From Bacteroidia bacterium (GTDB lineage: Bacteria > Bacteroidota > Bacteroidia > Flavobacteriales > Flavobacteriaceae), in the NCBI GenBank assembly GCA_030431055.1, contig JAUIJA010000002.1, forward strand, positions 186,001 to 250,000: a stretch of 64,000 nucleotides of DNA, given 5' to 3'. The notes beneath the pieces are model-generated. The model was not told the origin of the DNA and searched no databases. It saw nothing but the letters and a program-made list of their open reading frames with translations. Of this stretch, positions 45,025 to 53,790 are shown one piece after another; the stretch's first letter is position 1, and each line of letters starts with the position of its first letter. The position numbers and the translations under genes are program-made.

Positions 45025-45068
45025 CAGTTAATTACTTTTCCTAATTAAAATATTTAAAACACTGAAAA

Positions 45069-45773
45069 TTATCGCCAAAAATATATTTTCAAAACACACA
45101 TTAAAATTATAAAACTCCTAGAAAAGCAAATAGTTTTTCTATTTAAACGCTTTAAGTGTGTTCGCAAAGAAAGATTCTTACGCTCTATTCTATTTGTTCC
45201 AAAGCGAGTAACTTTATGGGTAATATCACTACTTGAAAAAAGCGATTTATAATGAATCAATTTATCTGTGTAAACTTTTTTAGGTTTTGATAATATAACC
45301 GAATTAGTTACATAGCTTAACGTTTGTTTTGTCCTAGAACCAATACTAAAATTAATTACTTCTTTTGATTCTCTATCTAATGCATAAACAATCCATATTG
45401 GTTTTGTTTTCTTTCTTAAATAACACCTCATTTCATCAACCTCATAAATTCTATTAGGTAAAATGGGTGGTTTATTTATCTTCCTTGCAATTAAAACAAT
45501 TCGTCTTAAAACAGTTGTTGTTGAAATTTCAATAGCACCTGCAATATCTCTAATTCCAACTCCTCTTTTTAAAAGATTCACTATTATCTCATTCACTTTA
45601 TAATGGTAAGCTTTATAAGTATAATGTGAAATAAAATGTTTCTTACATTTTTTACATTTATATTGTTGTTTTTTATTCTTTGTCGTACCGTTTTTAACAA
45701 TGCTAGTAGATTGACAAAATTTACAATTCTTAATATCACTAACTCTGAAACATGAGGTTTCTAATAGACCCAT
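45069..45773 (-). CDS. IS1-family transposase, single reading frame
   Basis: 234 aa, equal to the InsAB fusion length. N-terminal zinc ribbon with Cys17, Cys20, Cys40, Cys43 and an HTH (GVGIRDIAGAIEISTTTVLRR), then the InsB-like catalytic part with Asp113 (EVDEM), Asp170 (VYTDKL) and Glu197 (NRIERKNLSLRTHLKRLNRK). All DDE residues are present, so it may be active. Unlike E. coli IS1 no frameshift is needed. It lies between direct repeat B and the tRNA genes, at the right border of the glycan island. Confidence 0.93.
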   Translation of the reverse strand: MGLLETSCFRVSDIKNCKFCQSTSIVKNGTTKNKKQQYKCKKCKKHFISHYTYKAYHYKVNEIIVNLLKRGVGIRDIAGAIEISTTTVLRRIVLIARKINKPPILPNRIYEVDEMRCYLRKKTKPIWIVYALDRESKEVINFSIGSRTKQTLSYVTNSVILSKPKKVYTDKLIHYKSLFSSSDITHKVTRFGTNRIERKNLSLRTHLKRLNRKTICFSRSFIILMCVLKIYFWR

Positions 45774-45800
45774 TTTTATTGATTTTAAAGAGCTACAAAT

Positions 45801-45832
45801 AAAAAAAGGATAAACAATATTGCTTATCCTTT
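45801..45832 (-). terminator. Intrinsic terminator upstream of the IS1 transposase
   Basis: AAGGATAA/TTATCCTT stem extended by CAA/TTG with one G-T pair, T7 on the minus strand. Inside the proposed IS end, where it could stop transcription coming from the tRNA side. Confidence 0.7.
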
Positions 45833-45921
45833 AGTTACAAAAATTACGTTATCATTTGATTTTTAAAACTTTAACTTGTCCTGAAAATTACATCACTAAC
45901 TTTGGTACATTACCTGGAAAT

Positions 45922-45949
45922 AAAAAACCCACCGATTTTATCGATGGGT
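45922..45949 (-). terminator. Intrinsic terminator of the tRNA-fMet pair
   Basis: Ten-base-pair stem (ACCCATCGAT with ATCGGTGGGT, one G-T pair), three-base loop, T6 on the minus strand. Ten bases after the 3' end of the first tRNA listed. Confidence 0.85.
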
Positions 45950-45958
45950 CTCCTTTAG

Positions 45959-46031
<73 letters not shown>

Positions 46032-46112
46032 ATGTGCGTTTCAGTGAAGTTTAAAATACTTTCAAAATACTACTTCTAAAATCTCTTGAAAGGGTTGAAA
46101 TGACCAACTTAG

Positions 46113-46185
<73 letters not shown>

Positions 46186-46197
46186 ATGTTTGGACTG

Positions 46198-46227
46198 CAA
46201 AAATACAACCATTTTACAAACTGGCAA
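46198..46227 (-). promoter_or_regulatory. Promoter of the tRNA-fMet pair
   Basis: On the minus strand TTG (46227-46225), 19 bases, then TATTTTTG (46205-46198): an exact Bacteroidetes TTG-N19-TAnnTTTG layout, 12 bases before the mature tRNA 5' end. Confidence 0.65.
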
Positions 46228-46276
46228 GATTTTAAGTAAAAAACTTTTATTTTTTCTACTATTCAACTGATATGAC

Positions 46277-46284
46277 TACCTTTG
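46277..46284 (+). promoter_or_regulatory. Putative -7 box for era
   Basis: TACCTTTG matches TAnnTTTG, 18 bases before the era ATG. No clear -33 box. Confidence 0.4.
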
Positions 46285-46302
46285 TAGTCTAAAATTTTAA
46301 GC

Positions 46303-47187
46303 ATGAATCATAAAGCAGGATTTGTAAATATAATCGGTAACCCTAACGTAGGAAAGTCAACTTTAATGAATGCCTTAGTTGGCGAACGCTTGTCTATTAT
46401 TACAAGTAAAGCACAAACTACGCGTCATCGAATCCTTGGTATTGTTAATGGCGATGATTTCCAAATTGTTTTTTCTGATACACCTGGAATTATAAAACCA
46501 GCTTACGAATTGCAAAGTTCGATGATGGATTTTGTGAAAAATGCTTTTGAAGATGCAGATGTTTTAATTTACATGGTAGAAATTGGTGAAAAAGATTTAA
46601 AAGACGAAGCTTTTTTTAACCGAATTATTCATGCTAAAATTCCGGTTTTATTATTGTTGAATAAGATTGACAAGTCCAATCAGGAGCAATTAGAGGATCA
46701 AGTAAATCTTTGGAAAGAAAAAGTACCAAATGCTGAAATTATTCCTATTTCTGCTTTGGAGAATTTCAATGTGCAAACGGTTTTTGATAGAATTATTGCG
46801 TTATTACCAGAATCGCAACCTTTCTATCCAAAAGATGCTTTAACTGATAAACCTGAACGTTTCTTTGTTAATGAAATCATTCGTGAAAAAATCTTATTGA
46901 ACTACGATAAAGAAATCCCTTATGCGGTAGAAATTGAAACCGAGGAATTTAAAGAAGAAGACGATATTATTCGCATTCGTGCCGTAATTATGGTCGAACG
47001 TGATACTCAAAAAGGAATTATTATTGGTCACAAAGGTTCGGCAATAAAAAGGGTTGGAACACAAGCTCGTGAAGATTTAGAAAAATTCTTTGGTAAGAAA
47101 ATCTTTATCGAAACTTTTGTTAAGGTAAATAAAGATTGGAGAAGCAACGAACGCCAATTAAGACGTTTTGGGTATAATCAAAAGTAG
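46303..47187 (+). CDS. era: GTPase Era
   Basis: 294 aa, normal length. GTPase motifs G1 GNPNVGKST, G2 TTRHR, G3 DTPGI, G4 NKID, G5 SALENF; C-terminal KH domain with IIIGHKGSAIKRVGTQAREDL and the ending RRFGYNQK. Era binds the 3' end of 16S rRNA and aids assembly of the small ribosomal subunit. Transcribed away from the tRNA pair. Confidence 0.98.
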   Translation: MNHKAGFVNIIGNPNVGKSTLMNALVGERLSIITSKAQTTRHRILGIVNGDDFQIVFSDTPGIIKPAYELQSSMMDFVKNAFEDADVLIYMVEIGEKDLKDEAFFNRIIHAKIPVLLLLNKIDKSNQEQLEDQVNLWKEKVPNAEIIPISALENFNVQTVFDRIIALLPESQPFYPKDALTDKPERFFVNEIIREKILLNYDKEIPYAVEIETEEFKEEDDIIRIRAVIMVERDTQKGIIIGHKGSAIKRVGTQAREDLEKFFGKKIFIETFVKVNKDWRSNERQLRRFGYNQK

Positions 47188-47218
47188 TGTTTAGTTTATA
47201 GTCGCAGTGTTCAGTTTT

Positions 47219-47244
47219 GTCACTTCGAGCGGAGTCGAGAAGTC
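47219..47244 (+). repeat. Palindromic repeat, intergenic copy
   Basis: GTCACTTCGAGCGGAGTCGA followed by GAAGTC. The minus-strand form is found inside the ABC-F gene (57598-57622), and a variant in the GSCFA gene (10631-10654). Imperfect hairpin with CTTC/GAAG arms. Confidence 0.75.
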
Positions 47245-47287
47245 TAATGATCAAATTATAATTAAAAGAGTAAATATTTTTGCTGAT

Positions 47288-47782
47288 TTAACTCAAAATA
47301 TTTTCCATTACTTCCTCTAATTCTCTCATTTGCGGTACACCTCTTCTGCGCACAATTCTCGCTGTATAATATAGAGCAATCCACAAACCAATCATTAGAG
47401 TCATAACCACAATTTCTAACCCAAAGTTTTCTTTTAACGTCCATTTTGAATAGGCAATCATTCCAAAAATGATAAAAATTCCAGCTACCACAAAGTGTAA
47501 AAACATAAACATGGTCCACAAAACTGGATCAGGACCAAACAATCCGTTTATAGCTGTGTTTCCATCTTCCATTTCATCTAATTCTAAATGCAAATGTGGT
47601 GAATATTTTTCTCTACGCAATGCGCCAATGTTTATCCAAACATGGTTGTCTACTGTTTTTATTGCATAATCTGGAGCTAATGATTCTTTCATTTGCTTAC
47701 ATTTTTCAGTAATTTCTTCAACACTTTTAGACGACGTTTTGTAAAAACGTAAACGCAAATGCAATTCTTTTTCTGGTTCCAT
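47288..47782 (-). CDS. Hypothetical two-helix membrane protein
   Basis: 164 aa. A soluble N-terminal half of about 90 residues (ELHLRLRFYKTSSKSVEEI, HVWINIGALRREKYSPHLHLELDE) is followed by two membrane helices (FMFLHFVVAGIFIIFGMIAY and LEIVVMTLMIGLWIALYY) and a basic-acidic tail (ARIVRRRGVPQMRELEE). Not a family I recognise. It stands alone between era and der, convergent with era. Frame and composition look genuine. Confidence 0.75.
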   Translation of the reverse strand: MEPEKELHLRLRFYKTSSKSVEEITEKCKQMKESLAPDYAIKTVDNHVWINIGALRREKYSPHLHLELDEMEDGNTAINGLFGPDPVLWTMFMFLHFVVAGIFIIFGMIAYSKWTLKENFGLEIVVMTLMIGLWIALYYTARIVRRRGVPQMRELEEVMENILS

Positions 47783-47855
47783 TTTTAAAAGATTTAGTAC
47801 TAAAATAAGAATTTTTTCTAATCATAACATTCTCATATCAAAAGTTTCACTTTTC

Positions 47856-47948
47856 GTCAGTTCGAGTATCAAACACTGTTTGATGTATCGAGAACAAAAA
47901 AAACTAACAATAATTAAGTTCTCGATATGCTTTGTTACTAGAACTGAC
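47856..47948. repeat. Nested inverted-repeat element upstream of der
   Basis: Three dyads: outer GTCAGTTCGAGT (47856) with ACTAGAACTGAC (47937-47948), one mismatch; inner TATCGAGAAC (47886) with GTTCTCGATA (47918-47927), perfect; and ATCAAACA-C-TGTTTGAT (47868-47884), perfect. No ORF. It looks like a small mobile or REP-type repeat. Confidence 0.6.
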
Positions 47949-47999
47949 AAATTAACGAATTAACAAATCGTCAAAATTCATAATTCAAAATTTTAAAAG

Positions 48000-48007
48000 T
48001 ATCTTTG
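48000..48007 (+). promoter_or_regulatory. Putative -7 box for der
   Basis: TATCTTTG fits TAnnTTTG, 19 bases before the der ATG; no good -33 box. Confidence 0.45.
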
Positions 48008-48026
48008 CAAACTCAAAAACAAGGAA

Positions 48027-49337
48027 ATGAACAATATTGTAGCCATAGTAGGAAGACCAAATGTAGGAAAATCTACTTTTTTTAATCGTTTAATTCAACG
48101 TCGCGATGCCATTGTAGACTCGGTAAGTGGCGTTACGCGTGATAGAAACTACGGAAAAAGCGAGTGGAACGGAAAAGAATTTTCTGTAATTGATACTGGT
48201 GGATACATAAAAGGCTCAGATGATGTTTTTGAAGGAGAAATTCGTCGTCAAGTAGAATTGGCAATTGATGAAGCTGATGCAATTTTATTTGTAGTTGATG
48301 TCGAAGAAGGTATTACACCTATGGATGACGAAGTAGCAAAATTATTACGTAAAGTAGAAAAACCTGTTTTGTTAGTAGTTAATAAAGTAGATAATGCGAT
48401 GCGTGCTGCTGATGCTGTTGAGTTTTATTCTCTTGGTTTAGGAGAATATTTTACAATTTCGGGAATGAACGGAAGTGGAACTGGAGAATTACTTGACAAA
48501 TTAGTTGAAGAATTACCAGAATTACCAGAGATAGTTGAAGAAGAAAATCCGTTACCTAAATTTACAGTTGTTGGAAGACCAAATGCAGGAAAATCATCTT
48601 TTATTAATGCGTTAATAGGCGAAGATCGTTTTGTAGTAACAGATATTGCAGGAACAACACGTGATGCTATTGACACAACTTACAATCGTTTTGGATTTGA
48701 ATTCAAATTAGTTGATACAGCTGGAATTCGTAGAAAAGCAAAAGTTAAGGAAGATTTAGAATTCTATTCTGTAATGCGTTCTGTTCGTGCAATTGAACAT
48801 TCCGATGTTTGTATTTTAATGATTGATGCTACTCGTGGATTTGAAAGTCAAGATCAAAATATATTTTGGTTGGCTCAAAAAAACAGAAAAGGCTTAGTAA
48901 TCTTAGTGAATAAATGGGATTTAATTGAAAAAGACACCATGACTTCAAAAGAATACGAAGCAAAAATTAGAAGAGAAATCGAACCTTTTACTGATGTTCC
49001 TATCGTATTTGTTTCAGCATTAACAAAACAACGTTTATTAAAAGCTCTTGAAGCAGCTGTTAAAGTTTACGAAAATAGAAGTCAGCGTATTGCAACATCT
49101 AAGTTTAACGACATGATGTTACCAATCATTGAACATACGCCGCCGCCAGCAATTAAAGGAAAATACATTAAAATTAAGTATTGTATGCAATTGCCTACAC
49201 CAACTCCACAGTTTGTGTTTTTTGCTAATTTACCGCAATACATAAAAGAGCCTTACAAGCGTTTTATTGAAAATAAATTGCGTGACAATTATGATTTTTC
49301 TGGAGTTCCGATTGATATTTACTTCCGTAAAAAGTAA
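48027..49337 (+). CDS. der: Ribosome-associated GTPase Der (EngA)
   Basis: 436 aa, usual length. Two GTPase domains in tandem: [14 protein letters not shown] ... DTGGY ... NKVDN and [14 protein letters not shown] ... DTAGI ... NKWDL, then a KH-like C-terminal domain ending [10 protein letters not shown]. Der helps assemble the large ribosomal subunit. The two ribosome GTPases era and der are close together here, separated by one unrelated gene. Confidence 0.98.
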   Translation: MNNIVAIVGRPNVGKSTFFNRLIQRRDAIVDSVSGVTRDRNYGKSEWNGKEFSVIDTGGYIKGSDDVFEGEIRRQVELAIDEADAILFVVDVEEGITPMDDEVAKLLRKVEKPVLLVVNKVDNAMRAADAVEFYSLGLGEYFTISGMNGSGTGELLDKLVEELPELPEIVEEENPLPKFTVVGRPNAGKSSFINALIGEDRFVVTDIAGTTRDAIDTTYNRFGFEFKLVDTAGIRRKAKVKEDLEFYSVMRSVRAIEHSDVCILMIDATRGFESQDQNIFWLAQKNRKGLVILVNKWDLIEKDTMTSKEYEAKIRREIEPFTDVPIVFVSALTKQRLLKALEAAVKVYENRSQRIATSKFNDMMLPIIEHTPPPAIKGKYIKIKYCMQLPTPTPQFVFFANLPQYIKEPYKRFIENKLRDNYDFSGVPIDIYFRKK

Positions 49338-49432
49338 ATGTTAAATAAATGTAAGATTTTTTCTATTTAAACAATAATTTAAGTACTTCGCAGTTCTATA
49401 AATTTTAAGAACCTATTCGACAAAATTTAAAA

Positions 49433-52210
49433 ATGCGAAAACTACTTTCTTTACTATTCGTTCTTATTTCTTCAGCAGTAATAAGTCAGAATAAAATTAC
49501 AATTTCTGGAAAAATTTTAGAAAAAGGTACTGAAAATCCTTTAGAATCAGCTACTGTTTACTTTTCAAAAGTATCAGACTCTACTGTTATTGATTATACT
49601 ATTAGTAGTATTAATGGTGATTTTAATTTAGAGATTTTAAAGCCTAAACAAGCTGTAGAATTGAAAATATCTTATGCAGGCTTTAAAGAATACAAGCAAC
49701 TCTTTTCTGAATTAAATGAATCTAAAAATTTAGGTGCAATTTATTTAGAGGAAAATATTGCCGCTTTAAATGAAGTTGTTGTTAAAGGTGAAGCTCCGCC
49801 TATTAGAATAAAAACTGACACCCTTGAGTTTAACGCTTCATCTTTTAAAGTTGCTCCAGATGCTAATGTTGAAAAATTACTAAAACAACTTCCTGGTGTT
49901 GAAATTGATGAAGAAGGAACAATAACGGTAAATGGCAAAGAAGTAAATAATATTTTAGTTAATGGTAAACCATTTTTTGGAAAAGATGGAAAAATTGCAA
50001 CACAAAACTTACCTTCAAACATTATTGACAAAGTTCAAGTTACAGATACTAAAACAAAAAAAGAAGAACTGACTGGAAAAACAGCTAGTTCTGATGAAAA
50101 AACAATCAATTTAACCATACAAGAAGACAAAAACAAAGGTTTATTTGGTAAAGTAAATCTTGGCTATGGAACAGACGAACGCTATGAATCGAGCTTATTA
50201 TTGAACTATTTTAAAGGAGCAAGAAAAGTAAGTGTTTTGGCTTCGTCTAACAATATTAACTCTACCGGATTTTCAATGGATGAAATCTTCGATAATATGG
50301 GTGGCGGACGAAATCGAAGCATCTGGATAAGTGATAATGGTATGTTTTCTGTAAATGGAATGCGTTTCGGAAGCAATCAAGGAATTACGCAATCAAACAT
50401 GGTGGGCGTTAATTATGCAGACGAATGGTTTAATGAAAAAGTTGATCCTAATTTCAATTATTATTTTTCTAATGCCGAAACAAAAAATAACAATCGCACC
50501 GAAAGAATAAATTTATTAAATAATGGCAACACATTAACGAAATCAAATTCTAACTCGTTAAACACGGTTAACGGGCATAATTTAGGTTTAGAATTAGAAA
50601 TCAAAATTGATTCTACAACAACACTTTTTGTAAGTCCGAATTTTCAAACAAGTCATGCAAAAAACACCTATTCTAGTTATAGAACTACCGAAGATGAAAC
50701 GAACACATTGCTTAATGAAAATATAGCCGATGAATATACAGTTTCTGACAACACAACCTTTAAGAACAATTTATATTTAGTAAAAAAACTAAAAAGAAAA
50801 GGAAGAAGTATTGCTGCTTCATTCGATTTTTCTCATCAAAAAGCTACTGACGATGCAACGATTTATAATAAAACTACATTTTATCAATCAGGTAGTACGG
50901 ATGATGAACGAAATCAATTAATCGCAGATGAAAATAAAACCAACACATATGAAGTCGAACTTGAGTATAACGAACCAATAACCGATTCGCTTTCGATTTC
51001 AATTAGTAGCGCTTTTGCTGTTGACAAAAATGATATTAATAAAAACACATTCGATTTTGATGGAACATCTCAAGAATATAATTTATTTAACGATCAACTA
51101 TCGAGTGTTATTAATAGCGAAAAACAAGTTGTTAGTCCGCGTGCTGGAATAGAATTAAACAAAAAGAACTTTAGAGGTTCACTTTCAATGGGACCAAATA
51201 TTACGCATTATTACAACAGGTCTTTTTATATGGCAAACGAAACAGAGCTGAGAAATAATTATATTTTACCTTATTTTAGAACTAACTTTAGATACAAAAT
51301 AAACAAATCAAAATCGATATATTTTAACGGAACCTATAGAGTTAATCTTCCAAGTGCAGATCAATTATTACCATTTGAAAACTTAAGTAATCCATTAAAC
51401 ACAATCATTGGTAATCCTGATTTAAAACCAAATGAGAATTATTCGATGTATTTCAATTTTAATAACTTCGATTTTGCAACACGTTCAGGTATGTTCATGT
51501 GGGCTGGAGGAGATTATAACAAATACCAAGTTGTTTCTTCTACAACTTATGACAACGACTTTAAAGCCATCACAACTTTTCAAAACATAGACGAAGCTTA
51601 CTCTGGGTATTTGGGAATTTCGTTTTCTAAACAATACAAAAAAGAGAAAAGAACACTTAGATATCGTTTATCTATTTCTTCTGATTATAATTTTAACAAA
51701 GGACTTACAAATGCTGTTTTATATGAATCTAGAGGTTTAAACTTAAGACCTAGAGCAAGTTTAAATTGGTCTATTGAAGATTTAATTACAATTTCGCCTT
51801 CTTATACTTATACAAACACTAAAACAACTTACAAAAACTATGTTGTTGATGAAGCCAAAAACTTTAGGCATAACGCAAATTTAGAAATCACGTCATATTG
51901 GCCTAAAAATCTAGTATTAGGAAGTGATTTTAGCTATAATTACAATTCTAATATTGCCGATGGATTTCAAAAAGATTTCTATCTATGGAATCTAAGTTTA
52001 GGCTATAATTTTTACAACGACAAATTCTTGGCTAAAGTTAAAGTTTACGATGTGTTAAATCAAAATATAAGCACAACAAGAACGATTTCTCCAACAGCAA
52101 TTACTGATGAACAAAACACCGTTTTACAACAGTATTTTATGTTTTCGCTAACCTATAAACTGAGCAAGTTTGGCGGAAAAGAAAAGAAAAGCAGACGTTT
52201 TTGGCATTAA
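49433..52210 (+). CDS. TonB-dependent-receptor-like outer-membrane barrel protein
   Basis: 925 aa with signal peptide (MRKLLSLLFVLISSAVISQ). Order: carboxypeptidase-regulatory-like beta-sandwich (KITISGKILEKGTENPLESA), a plug-like region (VVKGEAPPIRIKTDTLEF, EKLLKQLPGVEIDEEGTI, NILVNGKPFFGKDGKIA), then about 650 residues of alternating strands ending in FMFSLTYKLSKFGG, the OMP_b-brl_3 type. No paired SusD gene is near, so a polysaccharide uptake role is unlikely. Substrate unknown. Confidence 0.9.
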   Translation: MRKLLSLLFVLISSAVISQNKITISGKILEKGTENPLESATVYFSKVSDSTVIDYTISSINGDFNLEILKPKQAVELKISYAGFKEYKQLFSELNESKNLGAIYLEENIAALNEVVVKGEAPPIRIKTDTLEFNASSFKVAPDANVEKLLKQLPGVEIDEEGTITVNGKEVNNILVNGKPFFGKDGKIATQNLPSNIIDKVQVTDTKTKKEELTGKTASSDEKTINLTIQEDKNKGLFGKVNLGYGTDERYESSLLLNYFKGARKVSVLASSNNINSTGFSMDEIFDNMGGGRNRSIWISDNGMFSVNGMRFGSNQGITQSNMVGVNYADEWFNEKVDPNFNYYFSNAETKNNNRTERINLLNNGNTLTKSNSNSLNTVNGHNLGLELEIKIDSTTTLFVSPNFQTSHAKNTYSSYRTTEDETNTLLNENIADEYTVSDNTTFKNNLYLVKKLKRKGRSIAASFDFSHQKATDDATIYNKTTFYQSGSTDDERNQLIADENKTNTYEVELEYNEPITDSLSISISSAFAVDKNDINKNTFDFDGTSQEYNLFNDQLSSVINSEKQVVSPRAGIELNKKNFRGSLSMGPNITHYYNRSFYMANETELRNNYILPYFRTNFRYKINKSKSIYFNGTYRVNLPSADQLLPFENLSNPLNTIIGNPDLKPNENYSMYFNFNNFDFATRSGMFMWAGGDYNKYQVVSSTTYDNDFKAITTFQNIDEAYSGYLGISFSKQYKKEKRTLRYRLSISSDYNFNKGLTNAVLYESRGLNLRPRASLNWSIEDLITISPSYTYTNTKTTYKNYVVDEAKNFRHNANLEITSYWPKNLVLGSDFSYNYNSNIADGFQKDFYLWNLSLGYNFYNDKFLAKVKVYDVLNQNISTTRTISPTAITDEQNTVLQQYFMFSLTYKLSKFGGKEKKSRRFWH

Positions 52211-52211
52211 T

Positions 52212-52245
52212 AAAAAAAGCTCGAGAGTTTTCTCGAGCTTTTTTT
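52212..52245. terminator. Bidirectional intrinsic terminator
   Basis: Perfect 15-bp stem (52212-52226 with 52231-52245) around AGCTCGAGA/TCTCGAGCT, four-base loop, A7 and T7 on the two sides. It serves the TonB-type gene and the convergent response regulator, whose stop codon it overlaps. Confidence 0.9.
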
Positions 52246-52909
52246 ATACTTCATTCAATTTTATCAAATTGTATTTTAGCGCATAGATTACAACTCCAAT
52301 AATATTTTTAGAATCCGTTTTATCGATTAGATGTCGGCGATGTGTTTCTACTGTTCGTTGTGCAATATTTAACTCATCAGCAATTTCCTTACTACTCATT
52401 TCTTTTGCTGCCAACTTAATAATATCAATTTCTCTAGCAGTAAAATTAATTTCTGGTTCCATAAACTCAGTAGTAGATTGATTGGCGTTTTTTTCCCAAA
52501 GCAACGCTTCTCTTAAAATCGAACCTAATTCGTTACCAAAATAATAACCTTTATCTCGAACACTTTTTATAGCTTCTTCTAACTGTTCTGGATTAGAGTT
52601 TTTAGTAAAAAATCCGTGTGCGCCAAGTTCCATTACTTTGTGAACACTTTCTTTCGTTGTTAATTGCGAAATGATAATAATGTATAAATTAGGGTATTTT
52701 TCACGAAGGATTTTGCACGTTTCAAAACCATCCATTTCAGGCATTTGAATATCGAGCAACACTAAATCGATAGGATTTGTTTGAAGTTTTTCAAGAAATT
52801 CTCTTCCGTTTTCAGCTTGATAGGCAACAGAAATTCCATCGAAAGAATTTACTAAAAGTGCTAGACTTTTTCTGAATAATTGATGATCATCAACTATGGC
52901 AATATTCAT
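52244..52909 (-). CDS. NarL/LuxR-type response regulator
   Basis: 221 aa. Receiver domain with IVDDHQLFRKSL, phospho-acceptor Asp53 in LVLLDIQMPEMDG, the conserved switch residues in IIIISQLTTKES; C-terminal LuxR HTH (NFTAREIDIIKLAAKEMSSKEIADELN, then AQRTVETHRRHLIDKT in parts). It starts 3 bases after the sensor kinase stop and is clearly its partner. Targets are unknown; the TACGTA array at 55375 is one candidate. Confidence 0.95.
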   Translation of the reverse strand: MNIAIVDDHQLFRKSLALLVNSFDGISVAYQAENGREFLEKLQTNPIDLVLLDIQMPEMDGFETCKILREKYPNLYIIIISQLTTKESVHKVMELGAHGFFTKNSNPEQLEEAIKSVRDKGYYFGNELGSILREALLWEKNANQSTTEFMEPEINFTAREIDIIKLAAKEMSSKEIADELNIAQRTVETHRRHLIDKTDSKNIIGVVIYALKYNLIKLNEV

Positions 52910-52912
52910 AGG

Positions 52913-53671
52913 TTACTTTTTAACCGAAAGTACAAATTTATTTCCCTTTTCTTGCGGAATTTGTTCAAAATCTGCGTCGATAACTTTAATTCGCGAGCTA
53001 ATATTCTTTAAACCAGCTCCTTTTGAAGTAGCATATAATTCTTTAAAATTATACGGAGTTCCATCGTCTTCAATTAGAAGTGAAAAATTTTCAGAATCAT
53101 CATTCAAGCTAATATTACATTTTGAAATATTTCCATATTTCATCATATTAGATGTAAATTCTTGAGTAATTCTAAACAATTCGTACGCTTTGTCATGCGG
53201 AATTTCATACGTAAATCCGTTTGCTTTTAATTCGAAATTAGCTTCGCTAGTTTTATTAATTCTGTCTAGGTAATCTTGAACAGCAGGAACAAAACCAGCT
53301 TTTTCTAAAAGTGGCGGCATTAATTTATAGGAAACTAAACGCGTATTTTCTAATGCAGCTTCTACTCCATTATTAATTTCAGAAAACATTTCTTTTTTAT
53401 CGGCATCGGTTTCAGTACGAAGAAGAATAGCAATAAAATTTCGCACCGCATTTAAATCGCCCGAAACACCATCATGAATATCGGCAGCTATACGTTGGCG
53501 TTCGTTTTTTTCACTTTCTAAGGAAGTTTTTAATAACAATTCAGCTTCTTTACGCTTCATTTTTAAAACATAAGTTTGATAAAAAACCGCTAAAAACAAT
53601 AATACCAACACCAATATAACAATTAGCGCAGTACCAATAATAATTAATGAACCAACTTGATTATTTTCCAA
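52913..53671 (-). CDS. Membrane sensor histidine kinase (HisKA_3 type)
   Basis: 252 aa from a TTG start; the next ATG would remove the membrane helix. One membrane helix (residues 9-33), short coiled coil, HisKA_3 with phospho-acceptor His66 (IAADIHDGVSGDLNAVRN), then HATPase_c with EDDGTPYNFKELYATSKGAGLKNI seen in parts. It has no extracellular sensor domain, so it may sense the membrane itself or work with the two unknown genes upstream. Confidence 0.92.
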   Translation of the reverse strand: MENNQVGSLIIIGTALIVILVLVLLFLAVFYQTYVLKMKRKEAELLLKTSLESEKNERQRIAADIHDGVSGDLNAVRNFIAILLRTETDADKKEMFSEINNGVEAALENTRLVSYKLMPPLLEKAGFVPAVQDYLDRINKTSEANFELKANGFTYEIPHDKAYELFRITQEFTSNMMKYGNISKCNISLNDDSENFSLLIEDDGTPYNFKELYATSKGAGLKNISSRIKVIDADFEQIPQEKGNKFVLSVKK

Positions 53672-53790
53672 AAAATATTTTTTATAAGCTTACAACGTAA
53701 AGGTAAAAAAATTGTTATAAGTAAAAATTGATTTTCGTGAAAAACTATTTTCTAACTCTAAATTTTAAAATTGTAACAGAATACAATATT

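Larger units (their letters stand above)
44922..45030. repeat. Direct repeat copy B, right border of the glycan island
   Basis: Same orientation as 18262-18370, 26,660 bp away. Substitutions at the positions matching 18292, 18316 and 18334. It ends 38 bases before the stop codon of the IS1-type transposase. Confidence 0.9.
45031..45914 (-). mobile_element. IS1-family element, one end recognisable
   Basis: The right end at 45914 reads inward as GGTAATGTACCAAAGTTAGT, close to the terminal repeat of E. coli IS1 (GGTAATGACTCCAACTTA). A matching left end was not found; the space left of the transposase is taken by the direct repeat, so the element is probably truncated or the left end has decayed. 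No target duplication seen. Left boundary is a guess. Confidence 0.4.

Noticed and set aside
18262..45914. Prophage or integrative conjugative element
   Set aside because: No integrase, phage structural, replication, relaxase or conjugation gene was found; only one IS1-type transposase outside the repeats.
47262..47519. 85-codon minus ORF beside the two-helix membrane protein
   Set aside because: It is a different frame of the 47288-47782 gene; rich in Cys and Trp and with no family pattern.
49433..52210. SusC-type polysaccharide uptake receptor
   Set aside because: No SusD-like gene or glycoside hydrolase lies nearby, and the plug region is of the OMP_b-brl_3 type.
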